Positions 1-6,399 of a stretch of 23,624 nucleotides of DNA are shown in pieces. Origin of the DNA: an uncultured Oscillospiraceae bacterium (GTDB lineage: Bacteria > Bacillota > Clostridia > Oscillospirales > Acutalibacteraceae). Under the pieces are notes generated by a model. The model had not been told where the DNA came from. It saw nothing but the letters and a program-made list of their open reading frames with translations, and searched no databases. Positions within the stretch are counted from its first letter, which is position 1. Every line of letters starts with the position of its first letter. The translations under genes and the position numbers were made by a program. The stretch spans positions 1 through 23,624 of the forward strand of contig CATWUX010000018.1 in the NCBI GenBank assembly GCA_958354085.1, read 5' to 3'.

Positions 1-41
1 ATCCCTTATTTAGTTTTTTTTGAGGTGGCCGTTGTAACGCA

Positions 42-83
42 ACCTTAGGAGGCGAACGCTCTATCCTGCTGAGCTACGGGCGC
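42..83 (-). pseudogene. Truncated tRNA-Arg (anticodon CCT), 5' half only
   Basis: Read on the minus strand, this is a good 5' half of a tRNA-Arg. It has a seven-base acceptor strand GCGCCCG (83-77), a D arm with GCTC/GAGC (74-71 and 61-58), an anticodon 5' strand TTCGC (56-52) and the loop CTCCTAA with anticodon CCT (49-47). After the loop the sequence should restore the stem with GCGAA but reads GGTTG instead. No T arm and no CGGGCGC 3' acceptor strand follow. The gene therefore breaks at the anticodon loop, a common integration point for tyrosine-recombinase elements. The 11-base core ACCTTAGGAGG recurs at 263-273. I infer a scar or end of an integrated element extending to the left; the integrase is not in view. 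Confidence 0.75.
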
Positions 84-273
84 ATATTATGAAATTTAGG
101 GAAAATGGCCTTTTATGGCCTCTCGCTTACATTTGACCGAAAAGTGGACACAGGGTACCAAATAGGGTGCCAAATCTCCGGAAGGCTTCACGCAAGGTCG
201 CGAAATCGGCGTTTTTCTCGCGTTTTCGCGGCTTCCCTCGTCTGCGAGGCGGATAGAGCAAGACCTTAGGAGG
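42..273. repeat. 11-bp direct repeat ACCTTAGGAGG (42-52 and 263-273), possible att core
   Basis: The same 11 bases occur at 42-52, inside the anticodon region of the broken tRNA-Arg, and at 263-273. Similarity continues weakly for six more bases on the right (cgaacg versus ggcacg). The placement fits an attachment-site core, but the interval of about 220 bp is far too short to be a functional element. It could be a relic or a tandem att site. Confidence 0.4.
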
Positions 274-437
274 GGCACGTTATATTCATTTAACTAAAGG
301 GGCACAGCGGATTTATTTTACACCACCCTCCCCTTTTTGTCAATCATGGGTTTCTTTTTCCCGAAAAAGGTGTATACTAAAAGCAGAAAACACGTTTGGC
401 GCTCTTCCGCGCCGCCGACCGGTTAAGGAGGATTTGT
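84..437. other. Non-coding stretch between tRNA scar and MNT gene
   Basis: No convincing gene is visible. On the minus strand a stop-free frame of about 56 codons without a good start ends at about 132. It contains a small peptide-level repeat (FGTLFGTL) and may be decayed coding sequence from a mobile element. Near the right end, TATACT at 373-378 could be the -10 box of the downstream pair, but no convincing -35 box was found. AAGGAGG at 425-431 is the ribosome binding site of the next gene. Confidence 0.4.
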
Positions 438-761
438 ATGGATGTGCAAAACGCTGTACTCGCCGGACTTCTGCATGACCTTGTTCGCATTGCCGACCCG
501 CTTTCCATCTGGCTGTTCAGCCATAAGGAGAGCAATGACGGTTCGTGTTTCGCCGCAAAATTCTGTCTGGTGATCGCCGACGGCGAACCCGACCGGCTGG
601 AACAGGAGCTGTATCTCGAAATCGATTCTCCGATTTCCTTCGACGTATTGGTCTATACGCAGGAGCAATGGCGCAGCTCGCTGGCAAAACCCATGAGCTT
701 TGCGTCCCGTGTGCAGGAAAAGGGGTGCAGGCTGTATGAGAAGGACCAAACACACAAATGA
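438..761 (+). CDS. MNT-type nucleotidyltransferase-like protein, catalytic motif degenerate
   Basis: This 107-residue protein is the small partner of a HEPN/MNT pair. The start at 438 is chosen because AAGGAGG lies seven bases upstream; an in-frame ATG at 396 has no such site. Size and C-terminal pattern fit minimal nucleotidyltransferases: a strand DVLVYT is followed by an SFASRVQEKGCRLYE-like end, matching the family's usual S-F-x(n)-E-G-x-x-L-Y-E ending. The catalytic G-S-x(10)-D-x-D motif is not intact: where LFGSR...SDIDLLV is expected the protein reads LFSHK and then FAAKFCLVI, so the metal-binding aspartates are missing. In known pairs MNT AMPylates and neutralises the HEPN toxin. This copy may instead act by binding alone, or may be decaying. 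It overlaps the HEPN gene by 26 bases, so the two are probably co-translated. Confidence 0.7.
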   Translation: MDVQNAVLAGLLHDLVRIADPLSIWLFSHKESNDGSCFAAKFCLVIADGEPDRLEQELYLEIDSPISFDVLVYTQEQWRSSLAKPMSFASRVQEKGCRLYEKDQTHK

Positions 762-1170
762 CAGCCAGCTTTTTTTCGATTGGCTGGAAATCGCCGCGCA
801 GGATCTTCTCGCCGCCCGCTTACTGCTTGAACAGGAACAATGTCTGGAAATTGCCGGCTTTCACTGCCAGCAGTGCATGGAAAAGGCGCTCAAGGCTTAC
901 CTTATCACCGAAACCGGCGTGTTGGTGGACGGACACAACCTGACATGGCTGTTCCGACAGGCCGCCAAACAGCATCCGGATTTTGCGCGGTGGCTGAACA
1001 TGAGCGCGTCGCTCAACCGCTTGTACATCGAGACGCGTTACCCCTCCGACCGCGAGCTGGTGCTCACCACCGCCCAAACACAGGAAATCTACGATCTGGC
1101 CGCGGATCTCTATGATTTTATCTGTGACGAGATCTACGAGGACGCCGACGGCGACGAAGACGACACCTGA
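736..1170 (+). CDS. HEPN-domain protein (partner of MNT protein)
   Basis: This 144-residue alpha-helical protein has the HEPN-domain hallmarks of the PF05168/COG2250 type: the helix FHCQQCMEKALKAYL, then GHNLTWL, then LNRLYIETRYPSD. HEPN proteins of this kind pair with MNT nucleotidyltransferases, some as RNase toxins of toxin-antitoxin modules. The RNase motif R-x(4-6)-H is not clear: the only fit, RQAAKQH, lies in a loop after the second helix, so nuclease activity is uncertain. The C-terminus is acidic (DADGDEDD). The start at 736 lies inside the end of the MNT gene, indicating coupling. A strong hairpin terminator follows the gene. The pair opposes the housekeeping genes and sits near a tRNA integration scar, which suggests horizontal acquisition. 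Confidence 0.8.
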   Translation: MRRTKHTNDSQLFFDWLEIAAQDLLAARLLLEQEQCLEIAGFHCQQCMEKALKAYLITETGVLVDGHNLTWLFRQAAKQHPDFARWLNMSASLNRLYIETRYPSDRELVLTTAQTQEIYDLAADLYDFICDEIYEDADGDEDDT

Positions 1171-1205
1171 ACCCCATCTTTCCGCTATTGATAAGATATA
1201 CGACA

Positions 1206-1250
1206 AGAGCGAACAGACAAAAGTGTCTGTTCGCTCTCTTTTCATTTTCT
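1206..1250 (+). terminator. Intrinsic terminator after HEPN gene (possibly bidirectional)
   Basis: A perfect 14-bp stem (1206-1219 with 1224-1237) closes a four-base loop and is followed by a T-rich tail (CTTTTCATTTTCT). It lies between the converging HEPN and noc genes, so it probably ends HEPN transcripts. It may also stop noc transcripts, though the T-tract on that side is weaker. Confidence 0.85.
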
Positions 1251-1262
1251 CAGCAAATCGGG

Positions 1263-2105
1263 TTAGGCGGTATGAATCTGCGGGCGCAGCGTACGCGGCT
1301 GAGTCGCCTTGGGAATACGCACAACATACTCAATATATTCCTCGGTTTCACTCTTTTCCGCTTTTGCTTCAATACCGGAGCGGCGCATGATATCCACCGC
1401 GTGATTGACCGTGTTCAGGAACACCCGCACGTCCCGGATCAGCGGGATCGTCCGTTTTTTAGGCTTTGCTCCTGCGAGAATATCCTCCACCAGACGTTCG
1501 GTCTGCGCAACATTGCGCTTTTCGGCAATGATCTGTGCAAGCGCCGCTTCCCGCTGCCCCTCCTGCTCCAGCCGCAGCAGTGCACGTGCGTGGCGCTCGG
1601 TCAGTCCGGCGGCAATCATGCGTTCCCGCTGCGAAACGGAAAGCCGCAGCAGACGCAGCTTGTTGGCGATCGTCGGTTGGGAACAGCCCAGCCGCGTGGC
1701 CGCCTCTTCCTGCGTCAGCCCGTAAACCGCCATCAGCCGCTGGATACCCTCCGCCGCTTCAAAGCAGTTCATGTCCACGCGCTGCAAATTTTCTACCAGC
1801 GTGAGCAGCGCGTTCCGCTCCGGCTGTGCGGCTACCTCCAAGCAGGGGATCTCCGGGATGCCGGCGATTTTGGCCGCGCGCAACCGCCGCTCGCCCGCCA
1901 CCAGCACGGGACGATCCTGCACAAAGGTGACGGTGATCGGGTTGAGAAGCCCGTTTTCCGTGATACTCTGCGCCAGCTCCAGCAGTTTCTCGTATGTAAA
2001 CTCCCGACGCGGCTGATCGGGATTGGGCAGGATGTCCTCGGTCGGAATCAGGAGGATCTTGCCGCTCGTTTTATATTTTATCCGTCCGCTTTCTTTTCCC
2101 CACAT
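1263..2105 (-). CDS. noc: ParB-family nucleoid occlusion protein Noc
   Basis: This 280-residue protein has the ParB/Noc layout: an N-terminal ParB/sulfiredoxin-like domain with the CTP-binding motif GERRLRAAK (71-79) and ENLQR (105-109), a central helix-turn-helix (about 131-155), and a C-terminal dimerisation region. The recognition segment SQPTIANKLRLL carries Gln143 and Lys149, at positions where Noc differs from ParB, favouring Noc. Noc couples DNA binding to blocking division over the nucleoid. The usual N-terminal membrane-targeting amphipathic helix is not evident (the protein begins MWGKESGRIKYK), so this copy may be unusual or the start may be misplaced. The start has AAAGGA upstream. 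It lies last in the order mnmG, rsmG, noc, with a 97-base gap after rsmG. No parA or parB neighbour is present. Confidence 0.85.
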   Translation of the reverse strand: MWGKESGRIKYKTSGKILLIPTEDILPNPDQPRREFTYEKLLELAQSITENGLLNPITVTFVQDRPVLVAGERRLRAAKIAGIPEIPCLEVAAQPERNALLTLVENLQRVDMNCFEAAEGIQRLMAVYGLTQEEAATRLGCSQPTIANKLRLLRLSVSQRERMIAAGLTERHARALLRLEQEGQREAALAQIIAEKRNVAQTERLVEDILAGAKPKKRTIPLIRDVRVFLNTVNHAVDIMRRSGIEAKAEKSETEEYIEYVVRIPKATQPRTLRPQIHTA

Positions 2106-2202
2106 GATGACACGTCCTTTCCATCGCCTGTCGGCCTGTTATGCTCAGCATAGCACGCGCGGCGGCTTGTCCGTGTCGCAAACGGTTGTCGGGAAAAAAT
2201 TT

Positions 2203-2937
2203 TTATAGCGGTTGTTTGGCGATTTTGGCCGATTGGCGCGGATATTTGGCAGGCGTTGGCGTAACTTTCTCCAGCACGATCAGCCGCCGCTCACTCACAT
2301 CCGCTGCCTGCGGGCGATTGGGCAGCCAAATCTGCCGCATTTCGCCGCACTTGGCGCCCAGCAGCCGGCACGCTTTTTCCGCTGCCTGCAGCTCCGCGCC
2401 GCCGTCCGGCCCTTTCATGGCGATAAACCGTCCGCCCACCTTGACGAAGGGCAGGCAATACTCACACAGCGTCGGCAGCGCCGCCACCGCGCGGGCGGTC
2501 GCCACGTCAAAGCGTTCCCGCAGCTCCGGTTTGCGCCCCCCCTCTTCGGCGCGGGCGTGGAGCAGCGTCACCGGCACCTCCACTGCCGCGCACAGCTCCC
2601 GAAGGAACACCAGCCGCTTGTTCAGGCTGTCCAGCAGCGTCAACTGAATATCGTCGCGCAGGATCGCCAGCGGAACGCCCGGGAATCCCGCGCCCGTCCC
2701 GACGTCGATCAGCGACAGCGGCTCCCCCGTCCTCGGCGGCAGCACGGTGAGCGCCGTCAGGCTGTCCACAAAATGCTTAAGCACGATCTCGTGCGGCGCG
2801 GTGATGGCGGTCAGGTTGATGCGCTGATTCCAATCCACCAGCAGCTCCGCATACACGGCAAACCGCTGCGCCTGCGCCGGCGTCACGCAGATTCCGTACT
2901 CGGCGGCATATTCAATCAACATCGCCTGCTCGATCAT
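2203..2937 (-). CDS. rsmG: 16S rRNA (guanine527-N7)-methyltransferase RsmG
   Basis: RsmG (GidB) is the SAM-dependent enzyme that makes m7G527 in 16S rRNA. The 244-residue protein has the expected N-terminal helical region with LVDWNQRINLTAI, the SAM-binding motif IDVGTGAGFPGVPLAI, the acidic strand end LLDSLNKR, and the ARAVAALPTL segment. The start at 2937 is preferred over an in-frame ATG at 2973 because AAGGAGG lies just upstream; the longer form would begin inside the parS site. It follows mnmG by about 50 bases on the same strand and is very likely transcribed with it. Loss of RsmG is known to give low-level streptomycin resistance in several bacteria; this copy looks intact. Confidence 0.95.
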   Translation of the reverse strand: MIEQAMLIEYAAEYGICVTPAQAQRFAVYAELLVDWNQRINLTAITAPHEIVLKHFVDSLTALTVLPPRTGEPLSLIDVGTGAGFPGVPLAILRDDIQLTLLDSLNKRLVFLRELCAAVEVPVTLLHARAEEGGRKPELRERFDVATARAVAALPTLCEYCLPFVKVGGRFIAMKGPDGGAELQAAEKACRLLGAKCGEMRQIWLPNRPQAADVSERRLIVLEKVTPTPAKYPRQSAKIAKQPL

Positions 2938-2965
2938 CGGCAAAACCTCCTTCTGATTTTCGCGT

Positions 2966-2981
2966 TGTTTCACGTGAAACA
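2966..2981. promoter_or_regulatory. parS site 1 (perfect 16-bp palindrome)
   Basis: TGTTTCACGTGAAACA matches the bacterial parS consensus bound by ParB/Spo0J. It lies between rsmG and the end of mnmG. ParB loaded here would recruit SMC and organise the origin region. Confidence 0.95.
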
Positions 2982-2988
2982 GACACGA

Positions 2989-4857
2989 TCAATTCTTTTG
3001 CGACAGCCACACGATCAAAACCGAAATATCGGCCGGGCTGACGCCGCTGATACGGGAGGCCTGCCCCACGCTGCGCGGACGCACCTTCGCCAGCTTTTCC
3101 TGCGCTTCCTTGCGCAGCCCCGTGATTGCCGCATAATCCACATTCTCCGGCAGCAGCCGGTTTTCCAGACGGCGCATTTCCTCGATCGCCGCCTGCTGCC
3201 GGCGGATATAGCCCTCGTATTTCAGCTCGACCTCGACCTGCTCGATTACCAGCGGATCCAGCGCCGGGCGCGCGGTGTCCACCGCCGCCAGCGCCGCATA
3301 ATCCAGCTGCGGGCGGCGAAGCAGATCGATCAGCCGCGCACCGGTTACCAACGGCGTTGTTTCACGTGAAACAAGCAGGGCGTTCAGCTCCGGCGACGGC
3401 GGCAGAATGGTTTCCTCCAGCCGGCGGCGCTCCTGCCGCTTGGCCTCCTGCCGCGTGCAAAAATGCGCCCAGCGTTCATCGTCCACCAAGCCGGCGGCGC
3501 GTCCCAGCGGCGTCAACCGCTCGTCGGCGTTGTCCTGCCGTAAGATCAACCGGTACTCCGAGCGCGAAGTCATCATGCGATAGGGATCGCTGCAGCCCTT
3601 GGTCACCAGATCGTCGATCAGCGTGCCGATATAGCTGGAAGCGCGGTCCAGCAGCAGCGGCTTGCGCCCCAACAGCTTGAGCGCCGCGTTCACTCCCGCC
3701 ACCAGGCCCTGTGCCGCTGCTTCCTCATAGCCGGAGCTGCCGTTAAACTGTCCGGCGCCGTACAAGCCGGGAATGTCCAGAAATTCCAGCGTTGCATCCA
3801 GCTGCAGCGGATCGCAGCAATCGTACTCGATTGCGTAGGCGGGGCGCATCACGCGGATGTCCTCGAAGCCAGGAATCGAACGCAGCACCTCCAGCTGTAC
3901 GTCCTCCGGCAGCGAGGAGGACAGCCCCTGCAAATACATTTCTTCGGTTTTGGCGCCGCACGGCTCGATAAACACCTGATGCCGCTCTTTATCCGCAAAC
4001 CGCACGATCTTATCCTCGATGCTCGGGCAATAGCGCGGCCCGACGCCTTCGATCTTGCCGCCGTACAGCGGCGAACGGTGCAGATTGTCCAGAATGACCT
4101 GCTTGGTGCGCGGCGACGTCCACGTGATGTGGCAATCCACCTGATTATGCAGCGGCTGGGTTGTCTCGAACGAAAACGGCACCACCGGTTCTTCTCCCGG
4201 CTGCGGCTCCAGATTTTCAAAATGGATGCTCGAACGCAGCACACGCGGCGGCGTACCGGTCTTAAACCGGCGCAGCGATATGCCGAGCTCCCGCAGCGAC
4301 TGGGTGAGCGAAGCGGCGGGAAACATGCCGTCCGGCCCGCTTTCATAGCTGACGTCCCCGATGTAAACCTTTCCCTTGAGGAAGGTGCCGGTCGCCAGCA
4401 CGACCGCGCGCGCCGCATACTGCGCTTCCAAGCGCGTCGTCAGCAGCCATCCGCCCTCCTCGGTGCGCTCCAGCGCGACGATCTCGCCCTGTTTCATGTC
4501 CAGTCCCGGCGTACACTCCAGCACGTGCTTCATATGTGTGGAATATTCACGCCGGTCGATCTGCGCACGCAGCGAATGCACCGCCGGGCCTTTGCCGCGA
4601 TTGAGCATCCGCGATTGCAGAAAAGTCGCGTCCGCGGCCTTGCCCATTTCGCCGCCCAACGCGTCGATTTCCCGCACCAGATGCCCCTTTGCCGTGCCGC
4701 CGATGGAGGGGTTGCAGGGCATATTGCCCACCCAGTCCAGATTGATCGTGAACACGACGGTCGAGCAGCCCAGCCGTGCCGACGCCAGCGCCGCTTCAAT
4801 GCCGGCATGTCCCGCACCGATGACCGCCACATCGTATTGCCCCGCCAAAAATTTCAT
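2989..4857 (-). CDS. mnmG: tRNA uridine-5-carboxymethylaminomethyl modification enzyme MnmG
   Basis: MnmG (GidA) is the FAD-dependent partner of MnmE; together they modify the wobble uridine 34 of certain tRNAs. The 622-residue length is typical. The N-terminal FAD-binding motif GAGHAG (14-19) is present, followed by the conserved MPCNPSIGGTAKGH block and LNRGKGPAVHSLRAQ. The C-terminal helical domain ends with the family pattern RISGVSPADISVLIVWL. A well-formed promoter lies about 60 bases upstream and rsmG follows, so this is the head of mnmG-rsmG and possibly noc. A parS site is embedded in the coding sequence at 3358-3373. The gene is separated from mnmE by a polysaccharide deacetylase gene in the opposite direction, whereas mnmE and mnmG are often adjacent. 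Confidence 0.97.
   Translation of the reverse strand: MKFLAGQYDVAVIGAGHAGIEAALASARLGCSTVVFTINLDWVGNMPCNPSIGGTAKGHLVREIDALGGEMGKAADATFLQSRMLNRGKGPAVHSLRAQIDRREYSTHMKHVLECTPGLDMKQGEIVALERTEEGGWLLTTRLEAQYAARAVVLATGTFLKGKVYIGDVSYESGPDGMFPAASLTQSLRELGISLRRFKTGTPPRVLRSSIHFENLEPQPGEEPVVPFSFETTQPLHNQVDCHITWTSPRTKQVILDNLHRSPLYGGKIEGVGPRYCPSIEDKIVRFADKERHQVFIEPCGAKTEEMYLQGLSSSLPEDVQLEVLRSIPGFEDIRVMRPAYAIEYDCCDPLQLDATLEFLDIPGLYGAGQFNGSSGYEEAAAQGLVAGVNAALKLLGRKPLLLDRASSYIGTLIDDLVTKGCSDPYRMMTSRSEYRLILRQDNADERLTPLGRAAGLVDDERWAHFCTRQEAKRQERRRLEETILPPSPELNALLVSRETTPLVTGARLIDLLRRPQLDYAALAAVDTARPALDPLVIEQVEVELKYEGYIRRQQAAIEEMRRLENRLLPENVDYAAITGLRKEAQEKLAKVRPRSVGQASRISGVSPADISVLIVWLSQKN
3358..3373. promoter_or_regulatory. 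parS site 2 inside mnmG
   Basis: A second perfect TGTTTCACGTGAAACA lies within the mnmG coding sequence, 392 bases from the first. It encodes part of a V-S-R-E-T stretch, so the site is kept without breaking the frame. Confidence 0.95.
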
Positions 4858-5294
4858 AACCGCTTCCGTGCCTTTCCCTGCGCCCCGTCACGGGACAAAT
4901 TCTCATATCGTTTAATTATAGTCTTTTTCGCGGGAAAACGCAAGAACAACCTGATAGTGTGAGCGAGCCGTTTAGAGGAACCGCTCCTCTATGCGCTTTT
5001 TCGGCAAAATCCGCACGAAAAAACAGATGTTTCCACTGTTTCAACAGAGTTTTCCACATTTACACATGGCATTTTCCCCCGTCCGCTTAGAAAAGAGCCG
5101 CTTTTTAAACCGCAATGTTTTGGAAACATGGTCTCCGGACACCACCAGATATAGCGGTGTTTTACATATTGTTAACCCGATTATACCCGGCGTCTACCGT
5201 TTGGTGCGTGTTTTTCACCGTCATTTGTGGAAAAATCTCTGCCCCGGTATAACGGCCAAAGGGCGCACATATGGTGTAAACGGAGGGGATCGTC
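4858..5294. other. Intergenic region with mnmG promoter and DnaA-box cluster
   Basis: This 437-base gap separates the divergent mnmG and deacetylase genes. It holds the mnmG promoter, a short hairpin (7-bp stem TAGAGGA, 973-991), and DnaA-box sequences: TTTTCCACA at 5050-5058, its reverse complement TGTGGAAAA at 5226-5234, and a one-mismatch site at 5058-5066. No gene is supported here. See the separate finding on an extra DnaA-box cluster. Confidence 0.6.
4915..4943 (-). promoter_or_regulatory. Sigma-A-type promoter of mnmG
   Basis: On the minus strand, TTGCGT (4943-4938) is followed after 17 bases by TATAAT (4920-4915). The -10 box lies 57 bases upstream of the mnmG start. The spacer contains a near-palindrome, TTTTCCCGCGAAAA, one base from a Noc-box core (see findings). 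Confidence 0.8.
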
Positions 5295-6164
5295 ATGCTG
5301 TTTACGATCAAACGGCAGCATATACTGCCGAGCTGCGCTTTGTTTCTGGCCTTCGTTTTGACCTTGTTGGTAGCCACCCGCTGTTCGGCTCTGCCGGGCA
5401 TGGCGCAGGATACCGGCTGCGACCCCGCGGAGGTGCAGGTACCGGTGCTGATGTACCACCATCTGCTGCAAAAAGAGGAAGCACGGCGGTATGCCGGCAA
5501 CGACATCGTCACCTATACGGAGGATTTTTCCCGGCAGCTGCAATGGCTGAAGAAAAACGGCTTTGAAACCATTTCCACCGCGCAGCTGATCGCTTTCCTG
5601 TACGACAATGCGCCGCTGCCCGCACGGCCGGTGATGCTGACCTTTGACGACGGCTATCTGAGCAACGCGCGGTACGCCGCGCCGCTGCTGCGGGAGTATG
5701 GATACACGGCCGTGCTTTTTTCCGTCACCGGCAAAATCGGCGACTCCCCTGCGGCGTTCCATCCGGACGCAATCCAAATGCTGGATGCGCAGACCATGGA
5801 CGAGATCGCGGACGTATTCGAGTTTGCGTCGCACACGCACGATCTGCACCGCGCGACCGGAAAAGGGCGCTCCGCCCTGACCGACGCCACAAAAGCGGAA
5901 CGCACCGCGGATCTGGAAGCCAGCCTGCACAGGCTGTCCACCGTGAAAAACGCCACGCCGCTGGTTTTTTCCTATCCGTATGGCTTTTACTCCGCCGCCG
6001 TACAGGAGGATCTCAAACAACAAGGTGTACGCATCGCGTTCCGCGCGACAGCCGGAACGCTCACCCGCCGCAGCGACCCGTATTCTTTGCCCCGCTTCCC
6101 CGTTTCGTTCGCAGTCAGTATGGAAACCTTCAAAAGCTATTTTGCCGATATCCTGAACAAATAA
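5295..6164 (+). CDS. Secreted or membrane-anchored polysaccharide deacetylase (NodB domain)
   Basis: This 289-residue protein has a hydrophobic N-terminal segment (about 11-28) that is a signal peptide or membrane anchor, then a carbohydrate esterase family 4 NodB domain. Motif 1 is TFDDGY (116-121) with the two catalytic/metal aspartates. Motif 2 is SHTHDLH (179-185), with histidines at 180 and 185 in the spacing seen in PgaB-like enzymes. Motif 3 is FSYPYG (225-230). VPVLMYHHL (49-57) is typical of the N-terminal strand. Such enzymes remove N-acetyl groups from peptidoglycan or surface polysaccharides; the substrate cannot be told from sequence. GGAGGGGA precedes the ATG. The gene lies against the replication direction between mnmE and mnmG, usual neighbours elsewhere, so it is probably an insertion. 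Confidence 0.93.
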   Translation: MLFTIKRQHILPSCALFLAFVLTLLVATRCSALPGMAQDTGCDPAEVQVPVLMYHHLLQKEEARRYAGNDIVTYTEDFSRQLQWLKKNGFETISTAQLIAFLYDNAPLPARPVMLTFDDGYLSNARYAAPLLREYGYTAVLFSVTGKIGDSPAAFHPDAIQMLDAQTMDEIADVFEFASHTHDLHRATGKGRSALTDATKAERTADLEASLHRLSTVKNATPLVFSYPYGFYSAAVQEDLKQQGVRIAFRATAGTLTRRSDPYSLPRFPVSFAVSMETFKSYFADILNK

Positions 6165-6168
6165 TAGT

Positions 6169-6200
6169 GGGCGGCTCATCTGAGCCGCCCTCGTTTCTGC
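6169..6200. terminator. Shared hairpin terminator between converging genes
   Basis: A perfect 10-bp GC-rich stem (6169-6178 with 6181-6190) has a two-base loop. It lies between the deacetylase (plus) and the 59-residue protein gene (minus). T-rich stretches on either side are short, so it may serve both directions. Confidence 0.7.
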
Positions 6201-6209
6201 ATACCCTAT

Positions 6210-6389
6210 TCAGTCGCCGGTCGTTTTGTCCTCCGGCGCAGCCGCCGGTTCGTCCACGCTCTCCCCGTTTTCTTCCGCCGGAGCGTTCACCGCCGGCTGC
6301 GGTTTTCGGATGCGCAGCTTGCTGAGCAGCCAATAGCTGACACCGCCGACCATCAGCACGAAAAGCCCGATTTTCAAGATGACTTTCAT
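6210..6389 (-). CDS. Small single-pass membrane protein, 59 residues
   Basis: The start ATG at 6389 has GGAGGG six bases upstream, overlapping the mnmE stop codon. The protein begins MKVILKIGLFVLMVGGVSYW and has one transmembrane segment (about 5-24), a short basic stretch (KLRIRK), then an acidic, alanine- and proline-rich tail (about 31-59). I do not recognise a family. Its 10-base spacing from mnmE means it is almost certainly co-transcribed. It could be a membrane-tethered small protein with a disordered tail on one side; the basic residues after the helix would favour that side being cytoplasmic. Confidence 0.7.
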   Translation of the reverse strand: MKVILKIGLFVLMVGGVSYWLLSKLRIRKPQPAVNAPAEENGESVDEPAAAPEDKTTGD

Positions 6390-6399
6390 AGTGACCCTC

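Noticed and set aside
96..278. 60-codon minus-strand frame beside the tRNA scar
   Set aside because: Its start lies in the repeat core, it lacks a ribosome binding site, and the product has no recognisable domain.
1188..2153. 321-codon plus-strand frame opposite noc
   Set aside because: It is antisense to noc, with an Arg/His-rich composition and no recognisable domain.
2106..2202. Promoter for noc (TATGCT near 2143-2148 on the minus strand)
   Set aside because: A TGC-TATGCT extended -10 box is visible, but no acceptable -35 box at 16-18 bases was found, so it was not listed as a feature.
4991..5566. 191-codon plus-strand frame across the mnmG-deacetylase gap
   Set aside because: It overlaps the deacetylase gene in another frame, has no ribosome binding site, and its sequence is not protein-like.
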